Assembly: GCA_035760645.1 (NCBI GenBank)
Contig: DASTSO010000073.1
Coordinates: forward strand, 1 to 64,000
Direction of reading: 5' to 3'
Length of the DNA: 64,000 bases
Origin: DASSTY01 sp035760645
GTDB taxonomy: Bacteria > Gemmatimonadota > Gemmatimonadetes > Gemmatimonadales > GWC2-71-9
This document shows positions 52,204 through 61,123 of this stretch, piece by piece (within the stretch, counting starts at the first letter, position 1; the number at the start of each line of letters is the position of its first letter). The notes beneath the pieces are model-generated. The model saw only the letters and a program-made list of their open reading frames with translations, was not told where the DNA came from and did no database searches. The position numbers and the translations under genes were made by a program.

Positions 52204-54486
52204 TCAGGCCCGGCGGCGGTGCAGCACCGCCTCGAGCCGCGCCGAGAGCGCGCGCGCCCGGAAGGGCTTGGCGAGGAAGTCGTCCGCCCCGAGCTCGAAG
52301 ACGCGCACCTCGTTGTCCTCGTCCCCCCGGGCGGTGAGCACGATGACCGGGATGCGGCGGGTCGAGGTGCGCGAGCGCAGCTGCGCGAGCACGCCGTAGC
52401 CGTCGAGCCCCGGGAGGTTGAGATCGAGCATGATGATGTCGGGTGCGTGCCGGTCCACCTGGTCCAGCGCCTCGATGCCGTCGCGCGCCTCGGCCACGCG
52501 ATAGCCCTCCCGCTCGAGCAGGTCCTTCATCACCCGCCGCAGCTGCTCCTCGTCCTCGACCAGCAGCACCGTGGCGCCGCGGCCGCGGCCGTCGGCCGCG
52601 CCCGCGTCCGACGGCCGCCCCGGCACCACCGCATCCTCGAGCACCTCCTCGAGCAGCTCGAACTCGAGCCCCACGAGCGGCGACGGTGCCGCCGGGGCGG
52701 CCACCGGTCCGCTCGGGCGCGGCCCGCGCTCGCCACGCTCGGGGCGGTCGGCCCGCGCCGGCGGCACGGGCGTGTCGCGGCGCGGCAGGTCGTCGCTCGG
52801 CACGTCGGTGACGCGGAGCAGCTCCTCGACGGTCGTGTCGCCGCGGAGGACGTGCCGCAGCCCGCTCTCCCAGAGCGAGCGCATCCCGCCGGCGCGCGCC
52901 GCCTCGGCGATGCGGTCGGCGGTCGCCCCCGCGCCGATGCGCCGCTCGAGCTCGGGCGACATCGCCAGCACCTCGACGATGCTGAAGCGCCCGTGATAGC
53001 CCGTCATCGCGCACTCGGGGCAGCCGACGGCGCGCTTGAGCGTGACGCCCTCGGGGATGTAGCGCTGCAGGCGCGCGGGGATCTTCTCGCGGTCGGTCGT
53101 CTCGGCGACGCACACCGGACAGAGCCGGCGCATGAGCCGCTGCGCCACCACTCCGCGCAGCGCCGAGGCGATCTTGTACGGCTCGAGCCCGATGTCCACG
53201 AGGCGCGTCACCGCGTTCGGCGCGTCGTTGGTGTGCAGCGTCGAGAGCACGAGGTGGCCGGTGAGCGAGGCCTGGATGGCGATCTGCGCCGTCTCGGCGT
53301 CGCGGATCTCGCCGACGAGCACGACGTCGGGGTCCTGCCGCAGGATCGAGCGCAGCGCGGAGGCGAAGGTGAGCCCCGCCTTCTCGTGCACCTGCACCTG
53401 CACGATGTTCTCGCCCAGCTTGTACTCGACCGGGTCCTCGACGGTGACGATGTTGACGCCCTCGCCCTGGATCTCCTTCAGCGCGGAGTAGAGCGTCGTC
53501 GTCTTGCCCGAGCCGGTGGGGCCGGTGACGAGGACGATCCCCTCCTTGTACGTCAGCAGCCGCTCGATCTGCTCGCGCTCGTCGTCGAAGAGCCCGAGCG
53601 TGCCGAGGGAGAGGACCGTCGCCTTCTGGTTGAGGATGCGGATGACGACCTTCTCGCCGGTGGCGGCGGGCAGGGTCGAGACGCGCAGGTCCACCGGGGC
53701 GCCGTTCACCGAGACGCGCGCGCGGCCGTCCTGCGGCCGGCGCCGGTCGGCGATGTCGAGCCCCGAGATGATCTTGATGCGCGAGATGAGCGGCAGGCCG
53801 GCGGTGCGCGGGATCTTCATGACCTGCCGCAGCACGCCGTCGATCCGGTAGCGCACCGCCACGCCCCCGTCGATCGGCTCGACGTGGATGTCGCTCGCGC
53901 GGCTCGCCACGCCGTCGGCGAGCATCATGTCCACCAGCCGCACGATCGGCGCGTTGCTCGCCTCGTCGGCCGAGGCGCCGAGGTCGTCCTCGTCCTCGAG
54001 CTGCGTGACCTCGGCCTCCTGCTCCATGTGGCCCAGGAGCTTGGAGACGACCGCCTCCGCCGCGCCGCCGTAGACCTCGTCGAGCTTCTCGCGGATCCGC
54101 GCCGGCGAGGCGAGCACCAGCCGCACCTCGCGGCCGCTCGCGAAGGCCAGCATCTTCTCGGCGTCGATGTCGAACGGGTTCGCCGTGGCGACGTCGAGGT
54201 GCGCGTCCCCGAGCCGGAGCGGCAGCACGGTGAAGCGCCGCGCCAGCTGCTCGCTGATCACGTCGCGCACCTTGCCCGGCTCGAGCTGCGACAGGTCGGC
54301 CAGCGGATAGCGGAACCGCTTCGCCACCGCGCCCAGAATCTGCTCGTCGGTGAGCAGCCGCCGGTGCACCGCCGTCTCCCACAGCGAGAGCGGCTGCGTC
54401 CCGGCCAGCGCGCGCAGCTCGGCCAGGGCCGGCTCCGGCAGCAGGGGCGCGATGGTCGGGACCAACCATTCGTCGGTGAACGGCAT
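52204..54486 (-). CDS. GspE/PilB secretion or pilus ATPase fused to a receiver domain
   Basis: A 760-aa protein. N-terminal MshEN/GspE-N domain (about 1-140), then the AAA-type ATPase: ASDIHVEPIDGG, Walker A GPTGSGKTTT (about 322-331), Asp box, Walker B DPDVVLVGEIRDAETA, His box STLHTNDAP and a tetracysteine zinc motif (CPVC...CPEC, about 463-490). After a Pro/Arg linker (~575-640) a complete response-regulator receiver follows (VLLVEDEEQ, phospho-Asp688 in IIMLDLNLPG, LTARG, AKPF). It powers type IV pilus or type II secretion assembly. The added receiver implies control by an unlinked histidine kinase. Confidence 0.93.
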   Translation of the reverse strand: MPFTDEWLVPTIAPLLPEPALAELRALAGTQPLSLWETAVHRRLLTDEQILGAVAKRFRYPLADLSQLEPGKVRDVISEQLARRFTVLPLRLGDAHLDVATANPFDIDAEKMLAFASGREVRLVLASPARIREKLDEVYGGAAEAVVSKLLGHMEQEAEVTQLEDEDDLGASADEASNAPIVRLVDMMLADGVASRASDIHVEPIDGGVAVRYRIDGVLRQVMKIPRTAGLPLISRIKIISGLDIADRRRPQDGRARVSVNGAPVDLRVSTLPAATGEKVVIRILNQKATVLSLGTLGLFDDEREQIERLLTYKEGIVLVTGPTGSGKTTTLYSALKEIQGEGVNIVTVEDPVEYKLGENIVQVQVHEKAGLTFASALRSILRQDPDVVLVGEIRDAETAQIAIQASLTGHLVLSTLHTNDAPNAVTRLVDIGLEPYKIASALRGVVAQRLMRRLCPVCVAETTDREKIPARLQRYIPEGVTLKRAVGCPECAMTGYHGRFSIVEVLAMSPELERRIGAGATADRIAEAARAGGMRSLWESGLRHVLRGDTTVEELLRVTDVPSDDLPRRDTPVPPARADRPERGERGPRPSGPVAAPAAPSPLVGLEFELLEEVLEDAVVPGRPSDAGAADGRGRGATVLLVEDEEQLRRVMKDLLEREGYRVAEARDGIEALDQVDRHAPDIIMLDLNLPGLDGYGVLAQLRSRTSTRRIPVIVLTARGDEDNEVRVFELGADDFLAKPFRARALSARLEAVLHRRRA

Positions 54487-54555
54487 GGGGGCTCGGGGGG
54501 TGTGAGGGGTGCTGAGGGACTGAGGGAAAGATAATGGCCGGACGCCGGGTTGTGA

Positions 54556-54690
54556 GTAGGGACTAGGGGCTAGGGATTAGGGACTAGGGCGTGGCTAAAG
54601 GGGCTAGGGCGTGGTCGAAGACGCCCGGCGCGAGGAGGCCAGAATCGGTGCGGAATCACTAGTCCCTGATCCCTAGCCCCTAGCCCCTAA
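54556..54690. repeat. Second CTAGGGN inverted heptamer element
   Basis: Left arm 54556-54614 has CTAGGGG/CTAGGGA units interrupted by GGGCGTGGCTAAAG. The 18-bp sequence GGCTAGGGCGTGGTCGAA (about 54602-54619) is the exact reverse complement of 18 bp of the element at 353-477. Right arm 54659-54689 reads in CCCTAG orientation. The TAG stop of the outer-membrane gene (54689-54687) lies in the last unit. Sits 3' of that gene and 5' of the PilB gene. Confidence 0.85.
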
Positions 54691-56765
54691 AGAATTCCCC
54701 ACCAATCCCGATTCACGTCCACCGACACTCCCACCCGCCCGTCGCGGAGGCCGACGCCGGCCTCGACCCGGAGGATGTTCATGAGCCACTCGACGGCGAG
54801 CCCCGCGACCGGGCGGATGCCGTTGCTCGCCGTCCCGAGCACGGGGTCGTGGGTCCAGCCCGCGGCGACGAACGGGGCCAGCGTGGCGGTGCGGCCGGTG
54901 GAGGCGAAGGAGCCGAGGGGGATGGCGGGCACCGGGACGCCGACGCGCCATTCGAGGTGGGCGAGGACCGCCTGGCGGCCGCCGTAGGCGCGGAACGGCT
55001 CGCCCAGGAGCGTCCCCCGCCCGCCCAGCACGAAGCTCCGGTAGGCCGGCAGCCCCGCCGTGCCCGCCCCCGCGAGTACCCGGCCCGCGAGCGCCGTGGC
55101 GCCCAGCGGCGCCTGCCACTCCGCCTGGAGCGCGGCCCGGAGGTAATCGGTGGGACCGGTGCCCCCTTCGAGCATCAGCGCGCCGTGCAGGTCGCGCCGC
55201 ACGGCGACCCCGCCCCCGCCCCGCTCGAGCCGCAGCCGGGCGACGCCATAGGTGCCCGCGCCCAGCGCGGGATTCGGCCGGTAGGTGCCCATGGCCGGCC
55301 GCGCCGCGACGTCCACCGAACGGCTCTCCTCCACCCCGCCCTCGAGGTCCACCGTGGTGCGCGCGCTCAGCGTGTGGCGGAGGCCGGCGGTCGCGGTGTT
55401 CAGCAGGACGTAGTCGCCGTAGTCCCTCCCGAACTCCTGCGCCGAGAGACTGTTGAAGACCGGGGCGATCACGGGCCAGTCGCTGAAGTCGCGGATGCGC
55501 CGCGCGCCGGCGAGCGTGAACTGCGTCGCGCCCGCGCCCACGCGCAGCGCGAGCCCGCCGGTGACGCGCCCGTCGGCGGTGCCGATGCCGAGCCTCGGCT
55601 GGAGGTGCACACGGCTCCGCGCCAGCCCGAGCGAGGCCCCGAAGCCCAGCGCGAGCCCCTGGACCCGGTTGACGTGGACCACGTCGCTCACCGAGTTCGC
55701 GGCGAGCTGGCTCGACGGCAGCCCGCTCAGCGCGTGCGTCCCCGCGATGCGCTCGACCTCCACGCGGAGCTCCTCCATGTCGCGGCGGTTGAGCGGCTGC
55801 GCCACGTCGCCGATCGCCTGGGCGAGCGGCCGACCCCACGTGGTGTCGCCGACCGTCTCGGCGGCGGGCGTCGGCCGGCGCAGCCCGGCGATCTCCGGGC
55901 CGCCCGCGAAGATGGAGTCGGGGGGCGTGACGTCGAGATCGTAGTCGGTGATCTCCCACCGCCCGCGGATGATCCCGCGCGCGGGGAAGTCGAGCCAGGT
56001 GACCCGGCGCCGGATCTCGATCTCCTGGCGGTAGGGGAGCCAGTATCGGCCAGCCCAGAGCGAGTTCTCGAGCGCGATGTCGATGTCCTCGAGATCGCGG
56101 TCGAGATACGAGGCCGGGGTGAAGCTGAAGCGGAAGCGCACCAGCTCGGCGCTCGCGGCGTCGAGGAAGAGGGTGCCGATGACCGCCGGCTCGCCGAAGC
56201 GCTTCGGGCGCACGCGCACCGAGTAGACGGTGATCTGCCGCCCCGCGCTCGCGATCCGCACCGAGTCCTCGAGCGCGTAGTCGTAGACCGCCGGACCCGC
56301 CGGCGCGAGCGGGTGCACGACGTCGCGCACCTCGTCGCCTTCGCCGATCCGGATGCGGTCGCCGAAGTTGTTGGTGACGATGCCGAGGTGGTCGCGGTGG
56401 TAGTTCATGTCGTTCGGCAGCCAGCTGCCGTCGCGCCAGCCGGTGATCACCTGCTTGCTCTCGTCGGGGGCGCGCCAATACACTTGGAGCTTCAGCTCGT
56501 CGGCCTTGATGAGCTTGGGCGGCAGGTTGAAGCTCTGGCCGAACTGCCCGAGGAAGAAGACGAAGCCGTGCGCCGTCGTGCGGTAGGCGCGCAGCGTGGT
56601 GTCGGCCTGCGTCGTCTGGCGGCGCTCGCTGGCGCGGCGCACGAGCGCGAGCGTGGCGGGATCGTTCCACTGCTGCCCCGCGAGCGGCGCGGGCGCGACG
56701 AGGGCGCCCAGGGCGGCGAGGCCGGCGAGGGCGGCGAACCGGACGAGGAGACGCATGCGGCGCAT
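54687..56765 (-). CDS. Large outer-membrane barrel protein, function unknown
   Basis: A 692-aa exported protein. Signal peptide about 1-32 (ending PLAGQQ). The N-terminal ~300 residues form an Ig/beta-sandwich-like soluble region with FVFFLGQFGQSFNLPPKL, KQVITGWRDG, and RITYSVRVRPKRFG-type strands. The C-terminal ~330 residues are barrel strands with an Omp85-like style (VLGGRGTLLGEPFRAYGGRQAVLAHLEWR). It ends VDVNRDWWGIL. Role could be in surface-protein assembly; no POTRA repeat is evident. The start codon lies 22 bp from that of the divergent lipoprotein. Confidence 0.78.
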   Translation of the reverse strand: MRRMRLLVRFAALAGLAALGALVAPAPLAGQQWNDPATLALVRRASERRQTTQADTTLRAYRTTAHGFVFFLGQFGQSFNLPPKLIKADELKLQVYWRAPDESKQVITGWRDGSWLPNDMNYHRDHLGIVTNNFGDRIRIGEGDEVRDVVHPLAPAGPAVYDYALEDSVRIASAGRQITVYSVRVRPKRFGEPAVIGTLFLDAASAELVRFRFSFTPASYLDRDLEDIDIALENSLWAGRYWLPYRQEIEIRRRVTWLDFPARGIIRGRWEITDYDLDVTPPDSIFAGGPEIAGLRRPTPAAETVGDTTWGRPLAQAIGDVAQPLNRRDMEELRVEVERIAGTHALSGLPSSQLAANSVSDVVHVNRVQGLALGFGASLGLARSRVHLQPRLGIGTADGRVTGGLALRVGAGATQFTLAGARRIRDFSDWPVIAPVFNSLSAQEFGRDYGDYVLLNTATAGLRHTLSARTTVDLEGGVEESRSVDVAARPAMGTYRPNPALGAGTYGVARLRLERGGGGVAVRRDLHGALMLEGGTGPTDYLRAALQAEWQAPLGATALAGRVLAGAGTAGLPAYRSFVLGGRGTLLGEPFRAYGGRQAVLAHLEWRVGVPVPAIPLGSFASTGRTATLAPFVAAGWTHDPVLGTASNGIRPVAGLAVEWLMNILRVEAGVGLRDGRVGVSVDVNRDWWGIL

Positions 56766-56787
56766 GACGCTCAATATATCCGCGGTC

Positions 56788-57387
56788 GTGCGGCGGCTCG
56801 CCGGCGTGGCCCGCCTCGCCGGGCTCCTCGGCGTGGCCGCCGGCGCCGCCGCCTGCGGCGGCGGGCCGCTGCGCCGGCCGGCGGCGCCGGCGCCCGCCGG
56901 ACCGCGCATCGTGCCGCTCGCCGAGCTCCTCGTCCTCCAGGCCTCCGGCGCGCCGCCCCGCGACACCAGCGTCACCTTCGTCCAGGGGCAGCGGCGGGTG
57001 ATCCTCCTCCAGCACGCCTCCCCCGACGACGTCCCCTTCGGCGAGCTCGAGTTCCCGAGCCGCGCCTTTCCCGATTCGGGCGCGCCGGTCACCGTGACCG
57101 TGCGCCCCGAGCCCGGGGCCTACGCCCTCAGCGTCACGAGCGACGTCCCCTGGCGCGCCGGCCTCGGCACCCCGACGGTGCGCTTCAGCTGGCCCGTCCA
57201 CTTCGTCGCCCCGCCGGCGGCGCGCGAGCGCTATGCCGACGCCGCCGCCTATGCGCGCGCCCTCGTCGTCGGTCACCCGCGCGCCGACGGCGCCGTCGTG
57301 CTCCTCCCCTCGATGCGCCCCGCGCTCGACAACCTCCAGGCCCCGATGCCCGAGCCCGGCCGCTACCTCGTCGCCGCCCCGCGCTGA
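56788..57387 (+). CDS. Predicted lipoprotein, function unknown
   Basis: A 199-aa protein. GTG 56788 gives a normal signal peptide with lipobox AGAAAC (Cys ~22); ATGs at 56755 and 56764 are in frame but overlap the divergent gene's start codon. The body looks like small beta-sandwich strands: SVTFVQGQRRVILLQHASPDDVPFGELEFPSRAF, VTVTVRPEPGAYALSV, VRFSWPVHFVAPPAA. No family recognised. It reads away from the outer-membrane gene. Confidence 0.72.
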   Translation: MRRLAGVARLAGLLGVAAGAAACGGGPLRRPAAPAPAGPRIVPLAELLVLQASGAPPRDTSVTFVQGQRRVILLQHASPDDVPFGELEFPSRAFPDSGAPVTVTVRPEPGAYALSVTSDVPWRAGLGTPTVRFSWPVHFVAPPAARERYADAAAYARALVVGHPRADGAVVLLPSMRPALDNLQAPMPEPGRYLVAAPR

Positions 57388-57470
57388 CTCCGCGCGCGCT
57401 GCGCTGCGGCGCGCGCCGTCCGGCCCTTCCGCCGTTCCGCCCTCCCGCCCTCCCGCCCATATTGCAGTCG

Positions 57471-59114
57471 ATGCCCGCCCGTCCCCCCTACCGCCTCGTG
57501 AGCGTCGCCGGTGACCAGCGGTTCGACCTGCCGGCCGACCGCAGCGTGGTCGTCGGCCGCGGCGTCACGAGCGATCTCGCGGTCTACGACCCGACGATCT
57601 CGCGCGTGCACGCCGAGCTCACGGTCGAGCCCGACGGGGTGCGGGTGCGCGACCTCGGCAGCTCGAACGGCACCTGCATCAACGGCGAGCGCGTCGCCAT
57701 CGGCCGTCTCACGGCGGGCGACTCGATCTCCTTCGGCAAGGTCCTCTTCCAGCTCGAGGCCGCCGGCGCGGCCGATCCGACGCAGCCCGCCCCGCGCCAC
57801 CAGCCCTTCGTCCCCGCGGTGCAGCCGCCGGGCGGGACGATCGTGCGCGAGGTGGTGGTCCAGGGCGGGGTCGCGGGGATCACGAGCGGCGAGGGGCCGG
57901 ACGACGAGGCCGGCGCCCCTGGCGAGACGGGCCGGCTGCGGGTCGGCGGGCGGACGCAGGAGGAGCGCGTCATGCGCAAGCTCTCGCTCCTGCTCGACGT
58001 CTCGCAGAAGCTCTCGGGCGAGTTCGACCTCGACCGCCTGCTGCGCACGGTCGTGGACATCACCTTCGAGGTGATGCACGTGGACCGTGTGGCGATCCTC
58101 CTGCGCCACGAGACGACCGGGGAGCTGGTCCCCCGCATCAGCCGCAGCCGCCTCGGCGACTCGCACGTGCTGCCGGTGCCGCGCTCGATCGCGCGCAAGG
58201 TGGTCGAGGAGCGGGTCGCCGTCGTGTCGCAGAACGCCGCCGCCGACGCCCGCTTCAAGGGCCGCTCGATCCTCATGCAGAGCGTGCGCAGCGCGATGTG
58301 CTCGCCCCTCATGGCCTCGGCCGAGGAGGTGCTGGGGATCCTCTACGTCGACAACCTGACGAGCACCGACAGCTTCAGTGACGAGGACCTGCAGTTCATC
58401 GTCGCCTTCAGCGGGATCGCGGCGGTGGGGATCAAGAACTCGCGCTACGCCGAGCAGATCCGGCGCGAGGCGCTGGTGCGCTCGAACTTCGAGCGCTACT
58501 TCGCCCCCAACGTGGCGAGCGAGATCGCCCAGCAGCCCGGCGCCGTGAAGCTGGGCGGCGACAAGCGGCCCACGACCATTCTCTTCGCCGACATCCGCGG
58601 CTTCACCCCGATGGCCGAGGCGATGGCGCCCGAGGCCATCGCGCAGCTCCTCACCGACTGCTTCACCGAGATGGTGGACGTCGTCTTCGAGTACGGCGGC
58701 ACGCTCGACAAGTTCATCGGCGACTCGGTCATGGCGCTCTGGGGCGCGCCCATCGCGCACGCCGACGACCCCGACCGCGCGCTCCAGGCGGCGATCGCCA
58801 TGCAGCGCGCCGTCGAGGCGCTCAATCACAAGTGGGCCGCCACCGGCCGCCCGCCGGTGCGCATCGGCATCGGCCTGAACTACGGAGAGGTCTTCGCCGG
58901 CAACATCGGCAGCCACCGCCGCCTCGAGTACACCGTGATCGGCGATCCCGTGAACGTCGCCGCGCGCCTCTGCACCAACGCGGGCGGCGGCGAGATCCTC
59001 GTCACCGACGCCCTCCTCGCCGCCCTCAAGACCCCCGTCGAGGCCCAGCCCCTCGCCGAGATCACGCTCAAGGGCAAGGCGCAGGCGGTGGCGGTGTATC
59101 GGGTGAAGTATTGA
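57471..59114 (+). CDS. FHA-GAF-class III adenylate cyclase
   Basis: A 547-aa cytosolic cyclase. FHA domain (about 25-95) with VVGRGVTSDLAVYDPTISRVHAEL and GSSNGTCING; GAF (about 170-320); class III cyclase (about 360-540). Metal Asp in LFADIRGFT and LDKFIGDSVMALWG, with the adenine-specifying Lys in the latter, and GDPVNVAARL with the transition-state Asn and Arg. All catalytic residues are present, so cAMP synthesis is expected. FHA suggests control by a Ser/Thr kinase. The last 47 bp overlap the maf gene on the other strand. Confidence 0.92.
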   Translation: MPARPPYRLVSVAGDQRFDLPADRSVVVGRGVTSDLAVYDPTISRVHAELTVEPDGVRVRDLGSSNGTCINGERVAIGRLTAGDSISFGKVLFQLEAAGAADPTQPAPRHQPFVPAVQPPGGTIVREVVVQGGVAGITSGEGPDDEAGAPGETGRLRVGGRTQEERVMRKLSLLLDVSQKLSGEFDLDRLLRTVVDITFEVMHVDRVAILLRHETTGELVPRISRSRLGDSHVLPVPRSIARKVVEERVAVVSQNAAADARFKGRSILMQSVRSAMCSPLMASAEEVLGILYVDNLTSTDSFSDEDLQFIVAFSGIAAVGIKNSRYAEQIRREALVRSNFERYFAPNVASEIAQQPGAVKLGGDKRPTTILFADIRGFTPMAEAMAPEAIAQLLTDCFTEMVDVVFEYGGTLDKFIGDSVMALWGAPIAHADDPDRALQAAIAMQRAVEALNHKWAATGRPPVRIGIGLNYGEVFAGNIGSHRRLEYTVIGDPVNVAARLCTNAGGGEILVTDALLAALKTPVEAQPLAEITLKGKAQAVAVYRVKY

Positions 59115-59718
59115 ACCGGTACTCCCGTCCCGCCTCCCCCAGCAGCCGCAGCACCAGCCGCACCGGCAGTCCCATCACGCCGAAGAAGTCGCCCTCGACG
59201 CGCTCGACGAGCGCGGCGCCGTAGCCCTGGATGCCGTAGGCGCCGGCCTTGTCCATCGGCTCGCCGGTGGCGACGTAGGCGCGGAGCAGCGCGTCGTCGG
59301 CCGGGCGGAAGGTGACGCGGGTGACGTCCTGCGCCTCGCGCACCGTGCCGTCGGCGACCAGCGCGACGGCGGTGACGACCTCGTGGGTGCGGCCCTGCAG
59401 CAGCCGCAGCATGCGCACGGCGTCCTCCGCGTCGCGCGGCTTCTCGAGGAGGTGCTCGTCGAGCACCACCGTGGTGTCGGCGCCGAGGACCAGCGGCGCG
59501 CCGGTCGCGCGCGCCACGCTCCCGGCCTTCTCGCGCGCGAGCCGGCGCGCGTAGGCGAGCGGCGTCTCGTCCGCGCCCGGCGCCTCCGGGATGTGGCTCG
59601 GCACGACCCGCACCGGAATGCCGAGCATCTCGAGAAGCTGCTTGCGGCGCGGGCTCGCCGAGGCGAGGACGAGGGGCTCGGAGGCGAGGGGGCTCGTGCC
59701 GGGGACGGCGTCGCTCAC
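59068..59718 (-). CDS. maf: Maf-type nucleoside triphosphate pyrophosphatase
   Basis: A 216-aa protein, GTG start in a GTGA overlap with dtd. It begins VLASASPRRKQLLEMLGIPV with ESP-like residues, has GADTTVVLDEHLLEKPRDAEDA and SGKTHEV-like LQGRTHEVVTAVAL, and GAYGIQGYGAALVERVEGDFFGVMGLPV. Maf proteins hydrolyse dTTP, UTP or modified NTPs and affect septation. The C-terminal ~18 residues (Pro-rich) are antisense to the end of the cyclase gene and may be an extension by read-on. Confidence 0.93.
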   Translation of the reverse strand: MSDAVPGTSPLASEPLVLASASPRRKQLLEMLGIPVRVVPSHIPEAPGADETPLAYARRLAREKAGSVARATGAPLVLGADTTVVLDEHLLEKPRDAEDAVRMLRLLQGRTHEVVTAVALVADGTVREAQDVTRVTFRPADDALLRAYVATGEPMDKAGAYGIQGYGAALVERVEGDFFGVMGLPVRLVLRLLGEAGREYRFNTSPDTPPPPAPCP

Positions 59719-60158
59719 GGGGTGCGCTCGAGGAGGAGGGTGACGGGACCGTCGTTGTGGATCTCGACCTGCATGTCGGCGCCGAACTCGCCGGTGGCGA
59801 CCTCGAGCCCGCGCGCACGCAGCTCGGCGATGAAGCGCTCGTAGAGCGGAATCGCCGTCTCGGGGCGGGCCGCGTCGATGAACGACGGCCGTCGCCCCTT
59901 CGACGCGTCGCCGTAGAGGGTGAACTGCGAGACGACGAGCACCGCGCCGCCCACGTCGGCGAGCGCGAGGTTCATCTGTCCCTCGGCGTCGCCGAAGAGG
60001 CGGAGGCCCGCGACCTTCTCGGCCATCCACGCCACCTCGGCCGCGGTGTCGGCGGGCGCGAAGCCCGCCAGCAGGCAGAAGCCGCGCCCGATGGCGCCGT
60101 GCACCCGCCCGGCGATCGTCACGCTGGCGCGCGTGACCCGTTGCAGTACGATGCGCAT
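59715..60158 (-). CDS. dtd: D-aminoacyl-tRNA deacylase
   Basis: A 147-aa protein starting MRIVLQRVTRASVTI. Family motifs SQFTLYGD (about 78-85) and NDGPVT near the C-terminus (the Gly-Pro cis motif variant) are present. It removes D-amino acids and mischarged glycine from tRNA. It overlaps maf by 4 bp and lies 24 bp from the divergent metallo-beta-lactamase-fold gene. Normal length. Confidence 0.95.
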   Translation of the reverse strand: MRIVLQRVTRASVTIAGRVHGAIGRGFCLLAGFAPADTAAEVAWMAEKVAGLRLFGDAEGQMNLALADVGGAVLVVSQFTLYGDASKGRRPSFIDAARPETAIPLYERFIAELRARGLEVATGEFGADMQVEIHNDGPVTLLLERTP

Positions 60159-60182
60159 GGCGGCAAAGATAACTTCCCCACC

Positions 60183-61088
60183 ATGCCCCTCGTGCGTCAC
60201 GGCGCGCTGCGCCGCCGCCTCGCCTTCGCCCACCGCTTCGCCCGCGCCGCGGCCGAGCGGCGACGCGAGGAGCGCGCGCACCCGATCCGCCCCGCCCCGC
60301 GCCGCCCCGACCCCACCACCTGGCGCGACGACCGGATCACCCTCGCCTGGCTCGGCCACGCCACGGTGCTCCTCAACGTCTACGGCACCTGGCTCCTCAC
60401 CGATCCGGCCCTGGCATCCCGCGTGGGGCTCGCGATCCCGGGGATCACCTTCGGGCCGCGCCGGCTCGTCGCCCCCGCGCTCCTCGCCCACGAGCTGCCG
60501 CGGCTCGACGGCGTGCTGCTGAGCCACGCGCACATGGACCACACCGACATGGCCACCCTGCGGCGGCTCCCGCGCGGGACCGCGGCGGTGGTGCAGATCG
60601 GCAATCGCGACCTGGTGCGCCGCTTCCGCGCGGTGCACGAGGTGGGCTGGGGGGAGGCGGTGGAGATCGGCGGGGTGCGGATCGAGGCGACGCCGGCGCG
60701 GCACTGGGGGGCGCGGATGATCACCGACCGGCATCGCGGCTACGGCGGGTTCCTGCTGCAGGCGCGCGGGCGCACGCTCCTTTTCGCCGGCGACACGGCG
60801 CACACCGACCGCTTCGTCCCGCTCGGCCGCCGGCATGCGATCGACGTCGCGATGCTGCCGATCGGCGCCTACGACCCGTGGATCGCGAACCACGCCAGCC
60901 CCGAGGAGGCGTGGGCGATGGGCCGCGACCTCCGCGCGCGCTGGGTCGTGCCGATCCACCACGCCACCTTCCGCCTGAGCCGCGAGCCGGTGGACGAGCC
61001 GATCCGCCGGCTCCTCACCGCCGCCGGCCCCGCGCGCGACCGGGTCGTCGTCACCGAGATCGGCCAGACCTGGACGCTGCCGGAGTGA
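60183..61088 (+). CDS. Metallo-beta-lactamase fold hydrolase (UlaG/NAPE-PLD-like)
   Basis: A 301-aa soluble protein. An Arg-rich N-terminus (about 1-45) precedes the fold. Metal motifs: LGHATVLL, TDPALASR, SHAHMDHTD (HxHxDH), PARHWG, FAGDTAHTD and IPIHHATF-like VPIHHATF. This is the subgroup that includes L-ascorbate-6-phosphate lactonase and NAPE-type phospholipase D. The substrate is open. Two metal sites appear complete. Confidence 0.88.
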   Translation: MPLVRHGALRRRLAFAHRFARAAAERRREERAHPIRPAPRRPDPTTWRDDRITLAWLGHATVLLNVYGTWLLTDPALASRVGLAIPGITFGPRRLVAPALLAHELPRLDGVLLSHAHMDHTDMATLRRLPRGTAAVVQIGNRDLVRRFRAVHEVGWGEAVEIGGVRIEATPARHWGARMITDRHRGYGGFLLQARGRTLLFAGDTAHTDRFVPLGRRHAIDVAMLPIGAYDPWIANHASPEEAWAMGRDLRARWVVPIHHATFRLSREPVDEPIRRLLTAAGPARDRVVVTEIGQTWTLPE

Positions 61089-61123
61089 GCCGGGCCGCGG
61101 GCCCGGGGAGCCGCCCTGCGCGC

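Noticed and set aside
60127..60146. CGTGAC/CGTTGC pair in the dtd start region as another Pho box
   Set aside because: Spacing is 7 nt, not 11, and it lies inside coding sequence.
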